A stretch of 64,000 bases of DNA from Chitinophaga sp. CB10 (GCA_001870995.2 MLAV02000008.1:228301-292300), one strand, 5' to 3'. Numbered from the stretch's first letter, positions 54,458 to 63,303 are shown. Notes: generated by a model from the letters alone, not told the origin. Program-made: numbers and translations.

Positions 54458-55909
54458 TCAGTGTTTTGTTATTTTCCAGATCACACCTGTTTTCATTTGG
54501 GGTTGCGGCCCTTTTTCCGTCATCTTGAGGATACCGAAATCCACGACGTACAGCGCATCGCCGGAGGGGTTGAACTTGGCGTCCAGCGGGCGTTCGAAGC
54601 CGCCGTGGCCGACCCAGCTCGCAGGGCCGTTACGCTTTCCCCTGTTGACCGCAAAATCCCTGATTACGCCGGTAGCGGTATTTACCCTAACGATCTTAAA
54701 CCCGACGGGCCTGGTTACCTTGCCCACGGTGGGGGCCATATCGCCAAACTGGGCAATGAAAGCTTCGCCCGTATAACCAAAGTTGGCTGGCGCGAAGTCA
54801 ATGCCGTTGGAAGAGGAGTGCACGCCCAGGATGGCTACCGGCGCAGGCGGTGTGCCAGGGTATTGCTGCAGCAGCGGTTTTACCTTCTCCTTACCGGGCA
54901 CTTTATATTCTTCATCGTCTTTGATGGGGCTGCCGGCTGAGAAGTCGGGCCAGCCGTACCATGCGCCCTGTTTGATTTCCCACAGCACGTCCGCAGCGCC
55001 CCATACCGGCCGGCTGCCCCTGTCGTCAAACCCGTTGTCCGTCACGAATAATTTCCCATCGGCGGAAACGGCGAGGCCAAAGGGGTTGCGCAATCCCCAG
55101 GCTACCAGTTCCGGCTTGCCGCCGGCTAGGGGGATGCGCATGATAGCGCCATTGCAAGGTACGGAGCCCTTTATGACCTGGCCAGGCGTAGTGGCAGTGC
55201 CAAACGGGGAATAAGCGCCGGTGGTGGCGATATCGTCGGGATTATCCGTGAGTGGATTAGCGGTGGTATAATTTTGGCCAGCCAGGATGACATCGGCACA
55301 TGGAATATCGTGAAAGTTCTTTTTACGCAGCAACCAGCCATACGCGGCATTATCTTCTCCCACCACCCCTGCATTTGTAGCCGTCCCCTGGCCGAAATAA
55401 ATATAGCCGTCTTTAATCACTACGCCATCCGTGTGGTGATCGCCTACGCTTGGCAGGCCGGATACGAGCGTGGTGATTTCTCCCTTGGGCGTGATGCGGA
55501 GAATTTTCCCGCCATCGGCCTGGCCGCCTTCTGCCACATAAAATGCGCCTTTATAGAAGGTGACACTGGTCCACGGCCCGTTGCGGGAACCCGTTGCAAT
55601 GGTCGTTGTACTGCCGTCCGGCTTCAGTTGCAGGAGTTTGGGCTCCGTCCATACTTCCCCATAGGAATAACCTGTTTCAATCACATAGGCGTTCCCGTTA
55701 TTATCGAAAGTAATGGCGCTGGGAAAGGTTAGGCCCTCTGCCACCGGTTCAGCCTTGTAACCCGCGGGCAGCGTGATGTCCGCCGCGTTGACGGTTCTGG
55801 GGGGAATGTGCCTGATCTGGCCGCCGCCTTTGGAGGCTCTCATCCGGTAGCAACCGGTTAAACTGCCAACCAGCAGGAGCATTGTTACGGATATAGATAG
55901 CGTTTTCAT
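54458..55909 (-). CDS. PQQ-type sugar dehydrogenase-like lipoprotein
   Basis: Six-bladed beta-propeller of the soluble glucose/sorbosone dehydrogenase group. Lipobox SLTGC; propeller repeats such as LTFPSAITFDNNGNAYV; GLRNPFGLAVSADGKLFVTDNG and a conserved His in GDHHTDGV (family catalytic/PQQ-region). 483 residues. Coupled to a cytochrome c gene, so electrons from sugar or aldehyde oxidation likely pass to it. Whether the host makes PQQ cannot be seen here. Confidence 0.85.
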   Translation of the reverse strand: MKTLSISVTMLLLVGSLTGCYRMRASKGGGQIRHIPPRTVNAADITLPAGYKAEPVAEGLTFPSAITFDNNGNAYVIETGYSYGEVWTEPKLLQLKPDGSTTTIATGSRNGPWTSVTFYKGAFYVAEGGQADGGKILRITPKGEITTLVSGLPSVGDHHTDGVVIKDGYIYFGQGTATNAGVVGEDNAAYGWLLRKKNFHDIPCADVILAGQNYTTANPLTDNPDDIATTGAYSPFGTATTPGQVIKGSVPCNGAIMRIPLAGGKPELVAWGLRNPFGLAVSADGKLFVTDNGFDDRGSRPVWGAADVLWEIKQGAWYGWPDFSAGSPIKDDEEYKVPGKEKVKPLLQQYPGTPPAPVAILGVHSSSNGIDFAPANFGYTGEAFIAQFGDMAPTVGKVTRPVGFKIVRVNTATGVIRDFAVNRGKRNGPASWVGHGGFERPLDAKFNPSGDALYVVDFGILKMTEKGPQPQMKTGVIWKITKH

Positions 55910-56033
55910 ACAGGGGCATGCCCAATATTTATGCTAAATATTATAATTATTGCTTATGGAAGTGGCTGGTATCCGCGGAACATTTGCAGTGGTGAATAGT
56001 CCGCCTGCTGGGGCTGTTGTGAGCAGGGCGGGC

Positions 56034-56065
56034 ACAAAAAAAGGGAAAACCTGCCGGCTTTCCCC
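56034..56065 (-). terminator. Terminator of tRNA-Leu
   Basis: Minus-strand stem GGGAAA / TTTTCCC with GCCGGC inside, followed by seven T. Confidence 0.75.
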
Positions 56066-56069
56066 AAAG

Positions 56070-56151
56070 TGCGGATGAAGGGACTCGAACCCCCATGCCT
56101 CGCGGCACCAGATCCTAAGTCTGGCGTGTCTACCAATTTCACCACATCCGC
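56070..56151 (-). tRNA. tRNA-Leu (anticodon UAG)
   Basis: Acceptor stem GCGGATG / CATCCGC, anticodon loop CTTAGGA with UAG, a long variable arm (GCCGCGAGGC) as in leucine tRNAs, and GGTTCGAGTCC in the T arm. 82 nt; CCA is not encoded. Confidence 0.95.
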
Positions 56152-56207
56152 CGGTGATGAACTTTGTAAGAAGCCCTGTAAGACAGAACTTGGTAAACAA
56201 AGGACTG

Positions 56208-56237
56208 CAAAGGTATTCTTTTTTAACAATTAACAAA
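56208..56237 (-). promoter_or_regulatory. Promoter of tRNA-Leu
   Basis: On the minus strand TTTG (56237-56234), 18 nt, TACCTTTG (56215-56208): a full promoter match about 57 nt before the tRNA. Confidence 0.75.
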
Positions 56238-56493
56238 ATCTATTATAGGTGAAATCCCCGCTATACGTGTAACCGGCCCGATTGCAGGCGGGGCAATCTC
56301 TATAAAGCCCATGGATAATCGGCAGCTTATTATATATTTATGTTCCGGTGTTATGCCTTTTTAGTGATTTTATTTACGAGATAGCAACCAGGATTTTGAG
56401 ATAAAGCGAAGCCTTAGATATTTTATTTTTTACTGATATAGACCTTGCAGCTAACAATTGGAGTATAAAACGAGCAAAAGTATCAAACCGGTT
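56238..56493. other. Noncoding region before the ROK gene
   Basis: AT-rich, with AGGTGAAATCCCC near 56250 (like the CGGTGAAAT motif upstream of the TonB receptor gene). A TTG at 56458 could extend the ROK frame by 12 residues. No clear -7 element. Confidence 0.35.
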
Positions 56494-57717
56494 ATGGCCA
56501 GAACATTTTTCGACGAATTGAACAGCAATCAGGTAACTGGGGTTGCGTACAAGAACATCAACCTGAAGAAGGCTGCCCTGGCCCATTTTGCGAACATTGG
56601 CAATGCCACCATCGCAGAGCTGTGCAAACAGTTAAACCTCAGCGCTCCCAAAGTGACCAACCTCCTGAACGATCTGATACTGGACGGGCTGGTAAAAGAT
56701 TATGGTAAAATTGAGTCGACCGGCGGCAGAAAACCCAATCTCTACGGCCTGGTGCCGGATTCCGCGTTTTTCATCGGTGTGGATATCAAGCAGAACCACC
56801 TGAACCTGGGCTTGTCCGACCTGCAGAAGAACCTCGTGCATACGGTGGAAAACCTGGCCTATAAGCTGGATAACAATAAGGCGTCCCTGGAGCAGTTGTG
56901 CGTGCACATCAACGAATTTATCGATTCCCTGCCGGCGCCGCGGGAAAAGATACTTGGGATTGGCATTAACCTCAGCGGCCGCATCAACTATGCCACCGGC
57001 TTCAGTTATAGCTTTTTTCACTTCGACGAAGAGCCGCTCAGCAAGATCATCGAATCGAAGGTGGGCATCCGGGTGTTCCTGGAAAATGATTCCCGCGCCA
57101 TGGCCTACGGGGAATTCTGCTCCGACTCCGTGCATGGGGAAAAGAATGTGCTGTTCCTGAACCTGGATTATGGCATCGGTATGGGCGTGCTGATAGACGG
57201 AAAGCTCTACTACGGCAAATCCGGCTATTCCGGGGAGTTTGGTCATATCCCGCTGTTCGATAACGAGATCATTTGCCATTGCGGTAAAAAAGGCTGCCTG
57301 GAAACGGAAGCCAGCGGCTGGGCGTTGGAGCGGATGTTCAAACAGAAGCTGGCAGAGGGTTCTTCCTCGTTACTTAGTCGCCGTAATATTTCCACAGCCG
57401 ACATTTCCCTGCCCGATATTATCGATGCCGCCACGCATGATGACGTACTGGCGATTGAGCTGATAGCGCGGATCGGGGAGAGCCTGGGCCGTGGCCTGGC
57501 CATTCTGAACAATATCTTTAACCCTGAGCTGGTGATCCTTGGCGGTAGCCTTGCCGCCACCGGCGACCTTATCCGTCTCCCCATAAAAAGCGCTATCAAC
57601 AAGTATTCCCTCAGTTTGGTGAACAATGATACAAAGCTGAAGATATCCAGGCTGGGAGAGCGGTCGGGGATAATCGGCGCCTGCCTGCTGGTGCGCAATA
57701 AAGTATTGATCAGTTAA
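56494..57717 (+). CDS. ROK-family transcription regulator
   Basis: NagC/XylR-type repressor. N-terminal winged helix (NATIAELCKQLNLSAPKVT), then a sugar-kinase-like domain with LNLDYGIGMGV, the zinc motif CHCGKKGCLE and GEFGHIPL. 407 residues from ATG 56494; TTG at 56458 is another possible start. Family members respond to sugars or amino sugars. No sugar-uptake operon lies beside it. Confidence 0.88.
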   Translation: MARTFFDELNSNQVTGVAYKNINLKKAALAHFANIGNATIAELCKQLNLSAPKVTNLLNDLILDGLVKDYGKIESTGGRKPNLYGLVPDSAFFIGVDIKQNHLNLGLSDLQKNLVHTVENLAYKLDNNKASLEQLCVHINEFIDSLPAPREKILGIGINLSGRINYATGFSYSFFHFDEEPLSKIIESKVGIRVFLENDSRAMAYGEFCSDSVHGEKNVLFLNLDYGIGMGVLIDGKLYYGKSGYSGEFGHIPLFDNEIICHCGKKGCLETEASGWALERMFKQKLAEGSSSLLSRRNISTADISLPDIIDAATHDDVLAIELIARIGESLGRGLAILNNIFNPELVILGGSLAATGDLIRLPIKSAINKYSLSLVNNDTKLKISRLGERSGIIGACLLVRNKVLIS

Positions 57718-57780
57718 CGTTGCGGCTGCATAAATTCTTTACCTTTAGGATTCCTACCTGTAATCCTAAAATACATTGTT

Positions 57781-58194
57781 ATGTCTACATTAAACGCTTA
57801 TTTGACCTTGAACGGCAACTGCGCCGAAGCCATGAACTTCTACAAAAGCGTAGTGGGTGGCGAACTGTTTTTAATGACGGTAAAAGACTCCCCTATGAAG
57901 GACGAGGTGCCGGCGCAATTCCAGGATGCCGTTATGCATGCGGCCCTGCGCAACGGCGATTTCAGCCTGATGGCCAGCGACAGTATGCACCAGGGTCTGG
58001 TTACCTTCGGTAACAGTGTGAGCCTTACGCTTTCCTGCGGCGACGAAGCGGAAGCTGAAAAGCTGTTCAGCGGCTTGTCTGCCGGCGGAGCGGTCACCAT
58101 GCCCCTGCAGGAAACGTTCTGGGCTAAACGCTTCGGAATGTTCACGGACAAATTTGGATTCAACTGGATGGTGAATGTCGAGAAGCCCATGTAA
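57781..58194 (+). CDS. PhnB-like VOC-family protein
   Basis: Vicinal-oxygen-chelate fold, DUF1428/PhnB type: YLTLNGNCAEAMNFYKSVV at the start, ALRNGDFSLMASD, and FWAKRFGMFTDKFGFNWMV. 137 residues. The family lacks a common reaction; many members have unknown role. It follows the ROK gene but is likely independent. Confidence 0.88.
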   Translation: MSTLNAYLTLNGNCAEAMNFYKSVVGGELFLMTVKDSPMKDEVPAQFQDAVMHAALRNGDFSLMASDSMHQGLVTFGNSVSLTLSCGDEAEAEKLFSGLSAGGAVTMPLQETFWAKRFGMFTDKFGFNWMVNVEKPM

Positions 58195-58200
58195 TTGTCG

Positions 58201-58233
58201 TCTCCGGGGTTTGCCGCCGGCAGGCCCCGGAGA
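58201..58233. terminator. Bidirectional hairpin
   Basis: Perfect 9-bp stem TCTCCGGGG / CCCCGGAGA between convergent genes. Confidence 0.65.
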
Positions 58234-58237
58234 TATT

Positions 58238-58819
58238 CTACTTCCTGTACTTGAGGTACCAGCTTACTTTTTCCCCTGCTGCGCTGGCCTCTATGGCTTC
58301 GTTTAGGCGTTTCAGTTTGGTAGCCGGCTGTTTGGCGCTTACAATGAGCCAGATGATCACTTTCTGATAGGAGGGAGGCTGGGATGTAAAGAATTTCCAC
58401 GCTGCCTTGTTGGCCTTAAACAGTTTCTCACTCTCTTTATCCAGCGCTACGGCTTCCTTCTGCTCGTGTGAGTATTTATTGGTTTTACCTTCTTTCCTTT
58501 TTTCGAAGATGGCTTTGCCAGCAGGGCGCATTAACCCTTTGGCCGTCAGCTCCTCCATTTTTTTGATGTTCACGGCGCTCCATATGCTGCCCGGTTTGCG
58601 GGGCGTGAAGCGGATCATGTAGCTTTCCTCGTCGATGGATTTCCTGACGCCGTCTATCCAGCCGAAGCACAGCGCCTGGTCAACCGATTCCGGCCAGGAC
58701 ATGCTGGGTTTGCCGCTGCTGGTTTTGTAGAATCCAACGAGGAGTTCAGTGGCGGTATCATGATTTTTTTCCAGCCATTGGCGGAAGGCCGCGGCGGTGG
58801 CGAAGAACGTGGGTTTCAT
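58238..58819 (-). CDS. YdeI/OmpD-associated family protein
   Basis: Family named for YdeI/OmpD association. Seen: FRQWLEKNHDTATELLVGFYK at the N-terminus (as EKNHDTATELLVGF), PSMSWPESVDQALCFGWIDG, RFTPRKPGSIWSAVN, and a C-terminal DUF1801-like region. 193 residues. Reaction unknown. Marks the upstream edge of the low-GC island. Confidence 0.88.
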   Translation of the reverse strand: MKPTFFATAAAFRQWLEKNHDTATELLVGFYKTSSGKPSMSWPESVDQALCFGWIDGVRKSIDEESYMIRFTPRKPGSIWSAVNIKKMEELTAKGLMRPAGKAIFEKRKEGKTNKYSHEQKEAVALDKESEKLFKANKAAWKFFTSQPPSYQKVIIWLIVSAKQPATKLKRLNEAIEASAAGEKVSWYLKYRK

Positions 58820-58916
58820 ATCCGGAACTTGTTTTCTAAAGTTACTATGTTGGAAAAAGTAAGCCTAATCAACATCAAAATTATTTCTTTTGCAACTCTA
58901 AAAATCAAAATATTTC

Positions 58917-59228
58917 ATGAAGAAAGGCTTTTTCATAGCTACTTTACTCTGCGTGTTCACGATTATCCAGGCAATCGCGCAAACGCCCTCCAGCAGGGCT
59001 TATTTTACGAATATTGCCATGATTGATTGTAAATAATCCATTAAAATAGGAGCGCCCGATCAACGGGGCCCTTCCGAGTGTTTGGCTGGAATTACATTTT
59101 TTAGAGGCTGGTATCCCGCATCTGATGGCAGCCTTTATCCGATAGGTAGCAGTGATGTATATAGTCCCACTGGAGTAAAAATAGATGGAGCTGACTATTC
59201 ACTAGCTTGGGAAGGTCGATACGGTTAA
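58917..59228 (+). pseudogene. Decayed secreted-protein gene with in-frame stop
   Basis: ATG at 58917 opens a signal peptide (MKKGFFIATLLCVFTIIQA) and 39 codons, then TAA (59034-59036). The same frame continues open for 63 codons that look protein-like (FFRGWYPASDGSLYPIGSS, then DGADYSLAWEGRYG) before a second TAA at 59226-59228. This suggests a small exported protein broken by one stop. No family recognised. The alternative is a 39-residue secreted peptide. Nearby sequence is low in GC and part of the island. Confidence 0.55.
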
Positions 59229-59428
59229 GGGGGCAGTGGTATGATGAGTATTTGAAAATGAGGAATTCCGCCGTAAAGTTATCATGTATATACAAGCTTT
59301 CTTATGTTGACCTCGCAAACCTCAACTTATTGGAAAATAAGGATTGCAAATAATAATTATTTAATAAAAAAGTTAACTTAGACTTCACTCTGCGACAGCA
59401 GGCTAATTTAGAATTAGGGCAAACTGAT
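59229..59428. other. AT-rich noncoding stretch in the island
   Basis: No gene recognised between the decayed gene and the kinase promoter. Sequence is strongly AT-rich. Confidence 0.4.
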
Positions 59429-59436
59429 TAGCTTTG
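59429..59436 (+). promoter_or_regulatory. -7 element of hybrid kinase gene
   Basis: TAGCTTTG, about 66 nt before the ATG at 59503. A TTTA, not TTTG, stands 18 nt upstream. Confidence 0.4.
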
Positions 59437-59502
59437 GGTTTCGTATATATAGTGACGCCCCTTGTGTTATCTCATCTTAGTAACCATTTTTAATTAATCA
59501 TC

Positions 59503-61272
59503 ATGATGAGTATTGCCCTAAAATTTAACAGAATTTTACTAACGGGAATGCAAGATCAAGAGCTTAGCCATGTTGAAAGGCGCTCTGTGTATCTTATGAA
59601 TTCTATGTCAGTATTACCAGCTATTTTGGCTGTTTTGTTTTGTCTCCCACTATATTGGACTTCCGGTAACACAGTAACGCTATACGCGCCTTTATCTGAA
59701 GCACTGGTGTTAACAGTTGTGCCATTATTAAACAAGATGCATAAACACTGGGTTGCTGCAACAGTGTTGGTTTTGACCCATACAATTGCGACATTTTATT
59801 GGGGGTGTATAATTGGGGAGTTGGCTTGTGTAGAATTCATTTCGGTTTTTCTGTGTTTGCTTGTACTGTGCATTTATAGAGATCGGCGATGTATCATAGT
59901 AATGACTGGATTGGTCTTAACGATGTTCTGTGCATTAAAATTCAATTATGCATACCATTTTTTTGAGCCGTTGCCATTTTCTGAACGAGGTATCATATTT
60001 GCCCGTTTATCTATTCAAATTGCGGTCGTTGGTCTTGTTTTATTCGTGATGTGGCATGCATTAGGTTATTCGGATGCTGTTGCAAATGATTTGCGTGCAC
60101 GAAACGAAGATTTGCAACGAAAACTAAAATTTACCTCCCGACATTTCGAGGAAGTGGAAGAAGAAGGTTACAATTTGCGGCAGAAAATTAGAATGCAAGA
60201 TGTAAATTTAAAATCTGTTGTTCATGATATGCGGGGTCTGATGGCCCCCATTTGCGCCATGCTTGAACAACTAAAAGATAACTCCACTTTGGAAAGTCAT
60301 AAGGTTGTCATGAGTAAGTCGCAGCTTAGAGGACTGGACGTATGTACTCGGCGAATGGTAAGCTCAATTAATCAAATTTTATATCGGGAGGACAACAAAA
60401 AGTTAGAGAATATAAACCTCAAATTTTTTTGTGATGATATAATGGAAATTTTCTCAGTTGCTGCTGATATTTCTCAGATTCATTTATCCTATGAATTCTT
60501 AGGATTCCCTTATGTAAAAGTTAACCCGCATTATATTGACGAATTTTTAACTAACACTATCAATAACGCTATAACTTACGCTTCAGGCCTTGTTGATATT
60601 AAAGTTAAGGTTGGATTAGACCTCCTTACCATTGAAGTTGCAAATGATGGTAAGCCATTAAGTAAAGATGTTAGGAATGCATTGTTAAAAGCGGACCCTG
60701 AAAATGATATCTTAAGTGCAAATGGCAAAGGAATAGGGATACCTACAATAAATCGAGCAATTAAAAATCTAAACGGTCAGATTTTTGTTGAAGGTGGTAG
60801 AACTTGGCCAGTATGTTTGGTTGCAAAAATACCAATTCAAGAAGGTGAGGTAATAGAATGGGAAGCTGATGCCGGTTATTTGGATTCCTCTACAGCTATT
60901 GATTTTACTAAGAAGAAGATTCTATTGGTTGAGGACCATCAATTCCAGATAAATTTTTGGGGAATGTATCAGCAGAGCTTACAATTTGACTTAATAACTG
61001 CTTCATCCCTTGAAAAAGCGATTAAGATTATTGAATCTACAGCTGATCTGGATCTTATTTTTCTTGATATTAATCTTGATGATTCGCAAGGTGTTGACAC
61101 GGTTTTGAAAGTTCAGGCAGCAACTACTAAAGTGCCAATAATTGCCCTGACTGGCACAGCTGAGGAGGACGCTCTCGTTACTTTAAAGGAAGCAGGTGCA
61201 ATTGAAGTGCTGCAAAAACCGATATTTAAACCTACTCTAATTGAAGTTATTAAGAAGTATCATAATATTTAG
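59503..61272 (+). CDS. Six-helix hybrid histidine kinase
   Basis: Membrane sensor with six predicted helices (about residues 35-52, 61-77, 83-105, 107-125, 129-147, 167-188), a coiled linker (195-230), dimerisation/phospho-acceptor segment with H241 (SVVHDMRGLMAP), ATPase domain with N-box NTINNA (351-356), G1 NDGKPL (381-386) and G2 GKGIGI, and a C-terminal receiver with D478, D522 (LDINL), T550 and K572. 589 residues. Starts ATGATG. GC is far below the core (16 of 60 in 60421-60480). Topology resembles quorum-sensor kinases of the CqsS sort, but no similarity search was possible. No output regulator adjoins. Confidence 0.85.
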   Translation: MMSIALKFNRILLTGMQDQELSHVERRSVYLMNSMSVLPAILAVLFCLPLYWTSGNTVTLYAPLSEALVLTVVPLLNKMHKHWVAATVLVLTHTIATFYWGCIIGELACVEFISVFLCLLVLCIYRDRRCIIVMTGLVLTMFCALKFNYAYHFFEPLPFSERGIIFARLSIQIAVVGLVLFVMWHALGYSDAVANDLRARNEDLQRKLKFTSRHFEEVEEEGYNLRQKIRMQDVNLKSVVHDMRGLMAPICAMLEQLKDNSTLESHKVVMSKSQLRGLDVCTRRMVSSINQILYREDNKKLENINLKFFCDDIMEIFSVAADISQIHLSYEFLGFPYVKVNPHYIDEFLTNTINNAITYASGLVDIKVKVGLDLLTIEVANDGKPLSKDVRNALLKADPENDILSANGKGIGIPTINRAIKNLNGQIFVEGGRTWPVCLVAKIPIQEGEVIEWEADAGYLDSSTAIDFTKKKILLVEDHQFQINFWGMYQQSLQFDLITASSLEKAIKIIESTADLDLIFLDINLDDSQGVDTVLKVQAATTKVPIIALTGTAEEDALVTLKEAGAIEVLQKPIFKPTLIEVIKKYHNI

Positions 61273-61299
61273 AGGATCTATCGCACTGCTATTACAACG

Positions 61300-61332
61300 A
61301 AGCTCCAATCATGACCTGATTGGAGCTTTTTA
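61300..61332 (+). terminator. Terminator after hybrid kinase
   Basis: Perfect 12-bp stem AAGCTCCAATCA / TGATTGGAGCTT, loop TGACC, then TTTTT. Separates kinase and terpene synthase transcripts. Confidence 0.9.
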
Positions 61333-61475
61333 TTGCTTATGGTTACTAAAGTTCAATTCATTGATATTTAATTACACTTATTACCTGTTTCTGCATTAAA
61401 AAATCGCCACTGAAATTTAGCTGCTGTGAAAATTCAGTAACCTGCATTATATTGTATATAGGAAAACCTTTCCTT

Positions 61476-62456
61476 ATGCACAACGATAGAGACTTAACTA
61501 TTCCGGCATTATATTGCCCGTTCCCTGCGTATAAAAGTGAACATTATCAGGAAGTAAAGAGGAATACCCTTTTTTGGGTCGAAAATTTTCAGCTTATTCA
61601 TCCATCAGCAATCGACTTATTTGTAGCGGCAGATTTCGCAGCAATGACCTGCCGGTTTTATATGGGTGATAAGGAACTCATGACATGGGCGAATGATTTA
61701 CTTAGTCTGCTTTTCATCCTTGATGATGTTGCTGATCATGCGTTAACTGAAGATTTGCCGCCTGATTTCCTTGCCAGTATCATTCAGGTAGTACAGTCTG
61801 AAGTCTATTTTGGAGAGAATCTCCTGCTATGCGCGCTGGCCGAATTGTGGACCCGGCCGGTAATGATTTCCTCAAAACTAAAAAGGGAGCTTATAAATGA
61901 TTTATCCACCCTGTTTAAAGGCATTGCATGGGAAAAGCAGAACGACCAGGCTAACCGAGTTCCTCCTTTTAAGGAATATATGAAAATGCGGCCCGCAGCT
62001 GGTGGTGCGGCATTGGCTGCCACCTTGGTAAAAATTGTAGCAAGGATTGATTTACCGGATTTACCGGAATTATCAATTCTTGCAGACTTATGCGCAAGGT
62101 TGGGCTGTCTGGCTAATGATCTGTTTAGTCTCAACAAAGAACTAAATCACTCGGATAACCATAATGTTGTAGTAGTTTTAATGCAAGAGGATAAAATTGG
62201 GCTTGCCGAAGCTATCAGAAAGGCAGTACATCTGCATAACCAATACATGGAACTATTTGAGCGATTAATTACCCAGTTGCCAAAATATGGGAAGAGTCAG
62301 CGAGTTGTTGATATATACATTAAAGGATTGATTAACATTGTAAGAGGTAACATTGATTGGAGCCTACTAGATTCAAACAGGTATGGTCCTTTAGATATAC
62401 AGATTGTAAATGTCCTGGCACCAAAATTTCACAAACTGGCTGTAGCTGATATATAG
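61476..62456 (+). CDS. Class I terpene synthase
   Basis: Ionises a prenyl diphosphate and cyclises it. All catalytic marks of bacterial class I cyclases are present: aspartate-rich DDVAD (83-87), pyrophosphate-sensing R172 (KMRPAAGG), NSE triad NDLFSLNKE (214-222) and a C-terminal RY pair (302-303, SNRYGPL). 326 residues, typical. Start at ATG 61476; the open frame begins at a TTG 24 nt before. No prenyltransferase, P450 or methyltransferase lies beside it, so the substrate (sesqui- or diterpene) and product are unknown. Diterpene cyclases are known in Chitinophaga. GC of sampled lines 35-45%. Confidence 0.9.
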   Translation: MHNDRDLTIPALYCPFPAYKSEHYQEVKRNTLFWVENFQLIHPSAIDLFVAADFAAMTCRFYMGDKELMTWANDLLSLLFILDDVADHALTEDLPPDFLASIIQVVQSEVYFGENLLLCALAELWTRPVMISSKLKRELINDLSTLFKGIAWEKQNDQANRVPPFKEYMKMRPAAGGAALAATLVKIVARIDLPDLPELSILADLCARLGCLANDLFSLNKELNHSDNHNVVVVLMQEDKIGLAEAIRKAVHLHNQYMELFERLITQLPKYGKSQRVVDIYIKGLINIVRGNIDWSLLDSNRYGPLDIQIVNVLAPKFHKLAVADI

Positions 62457-62492
62457 AAGGCCGGGGTCGCTCCTCTGGCCTTCTCCTTCTTT
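62455..62492 (+). terminator. Terminator after terpene synthase
   Basis: Stem AGAAGGCC / GGCCTTCT overlapping the stop codon, inner GGG / CCT pairs, then TCCTTCTTTC. Confidence 0.7.
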
Positions 62493-62623
62493 CAATTCCA
62501 GCTCAATAAGAATTGACCGCAAGGTAACATTTCGACATTATAACTGTTTGCCAATTTTTGGCTCATTTCCACGAATTTCTCAACTTTGGCCTTTTTTAAT
62601 TCTGTAAAGGCTGATTTATAGGT
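62493..62623 (-). other. Coding-like fragment after the integrase remnant
   Basis: On the minus strand, in the frame of the integrase end and past its TAA, 43 codons stay open (SAFTELKKAKVEKFVEMSQK and on to a TGA). It has no start of its own and looks like a helical protein fragment. May be more of the decayed element. Confidence 0.35.
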
Positions 62624-63208
62624 TTAAGCAGCTACTGCTGAAATGTCCTTTGTGGAAATTGCCGTGCCCAATTTTGGGTAATCTTCTTTGATCGAAGGAA
62701 TAAGTAGGGCAATGAGACTTTTTAAATACTCCTCCACTTATGTCCAGAGAAGAACAACGCCCTTGCTCTCGGAGACCTTTTAAGTACTTGGTTTTCAAGT
62801 AATATATTACGGCACCGGTGTGCTTCCAAGAATAGAATTTGTATTTCTAAGTATTGAATTAGGGCTGTTAATAAATCTCTGTGCCGAGTGGAAAGTGGTT
62901 TTTTTCCCACTTGTTTTGGACCTGGAACTCCACCGTTCGCAAATAGGTAATCATCGCCGGGATAGTCGTTAATAAAAGCAAGTGCATCAAGAAAAACATC
63001 CGGAATCCGGACATGCGCGCTTACTTTCATCTGCCTGTTCGCGTTTATAGCACTTAAGTGGATTTTCGGAAATAGTTTTGTTTATTACTAATAACTCAAA
63101 GAAGGTGTGCAGATTCCCCTTATAGCTGTTAACGGTTTTATTAGCCCTTACCTCATTTTCCCTATCCTTTGGATAGAGGGTAGCGACAATTTTTTTTTTA
63201 GTATCCAT
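62624..63208 (-). pseudogene. Broken tyrosine recombinase (integrase)
   Basis: Pieces of a Bacteroidota-type phage integrase occur in order but in several frames. From ATG 63208: SAM-like N-domain (TVNSYKGNLHTFFELL, SENPL). Then, in a second frame, VRIPDVFLDALAF, GGVPGPKQVG and RHRDLL. Then, third frame, box II FYSWKHTGAV and SSLDI. Then, fourth frame, the active-site EEYLKSL and its tail to TAA at 62624. The stretch that should hold the first catalytic Arg, some 110-130 residues, is missing between N-domain and RIPD part. At least three frameshifts and one deletion: not functional. It lies at the 3' end of tRNA-Ala. Confidence 0.75.
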
Positions 63209-63280
63209 GTTTTCCAAATTTTTGGATCACGGATACCGCGGTAAATTATGCTGTTACTCTATAGAGTTTACCCTAAATAC

Positions 63281-63303
63281 TAAAACCCGCGCTGGGCGCG
63301 GGT
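63281..63303 (-). terminator. Terminator of tRNA-Ala
   Basis: Minus-strand perfect 8-bp stem ACCCGCGC / GCGCGGGT, loop CCA, then TTTTA. Confidence 0.75.

Noticed and set aside
56070..56151. tRNA-Leu as an integration site
   Set aside because: No integrase fragment or GC change beside it; flanking genes are core-like.
59101..59295. Minus-strand ORF of 64 codons in the island
   Set aside because: Antisense to the decayed secreted-protein gene, which has the better coding features.
58820..59500. attR copy of the tRNA-Ala 3' end
   Set aside because: Looked for the tRNA 3' segment in the upstream flank by eye and found no match.
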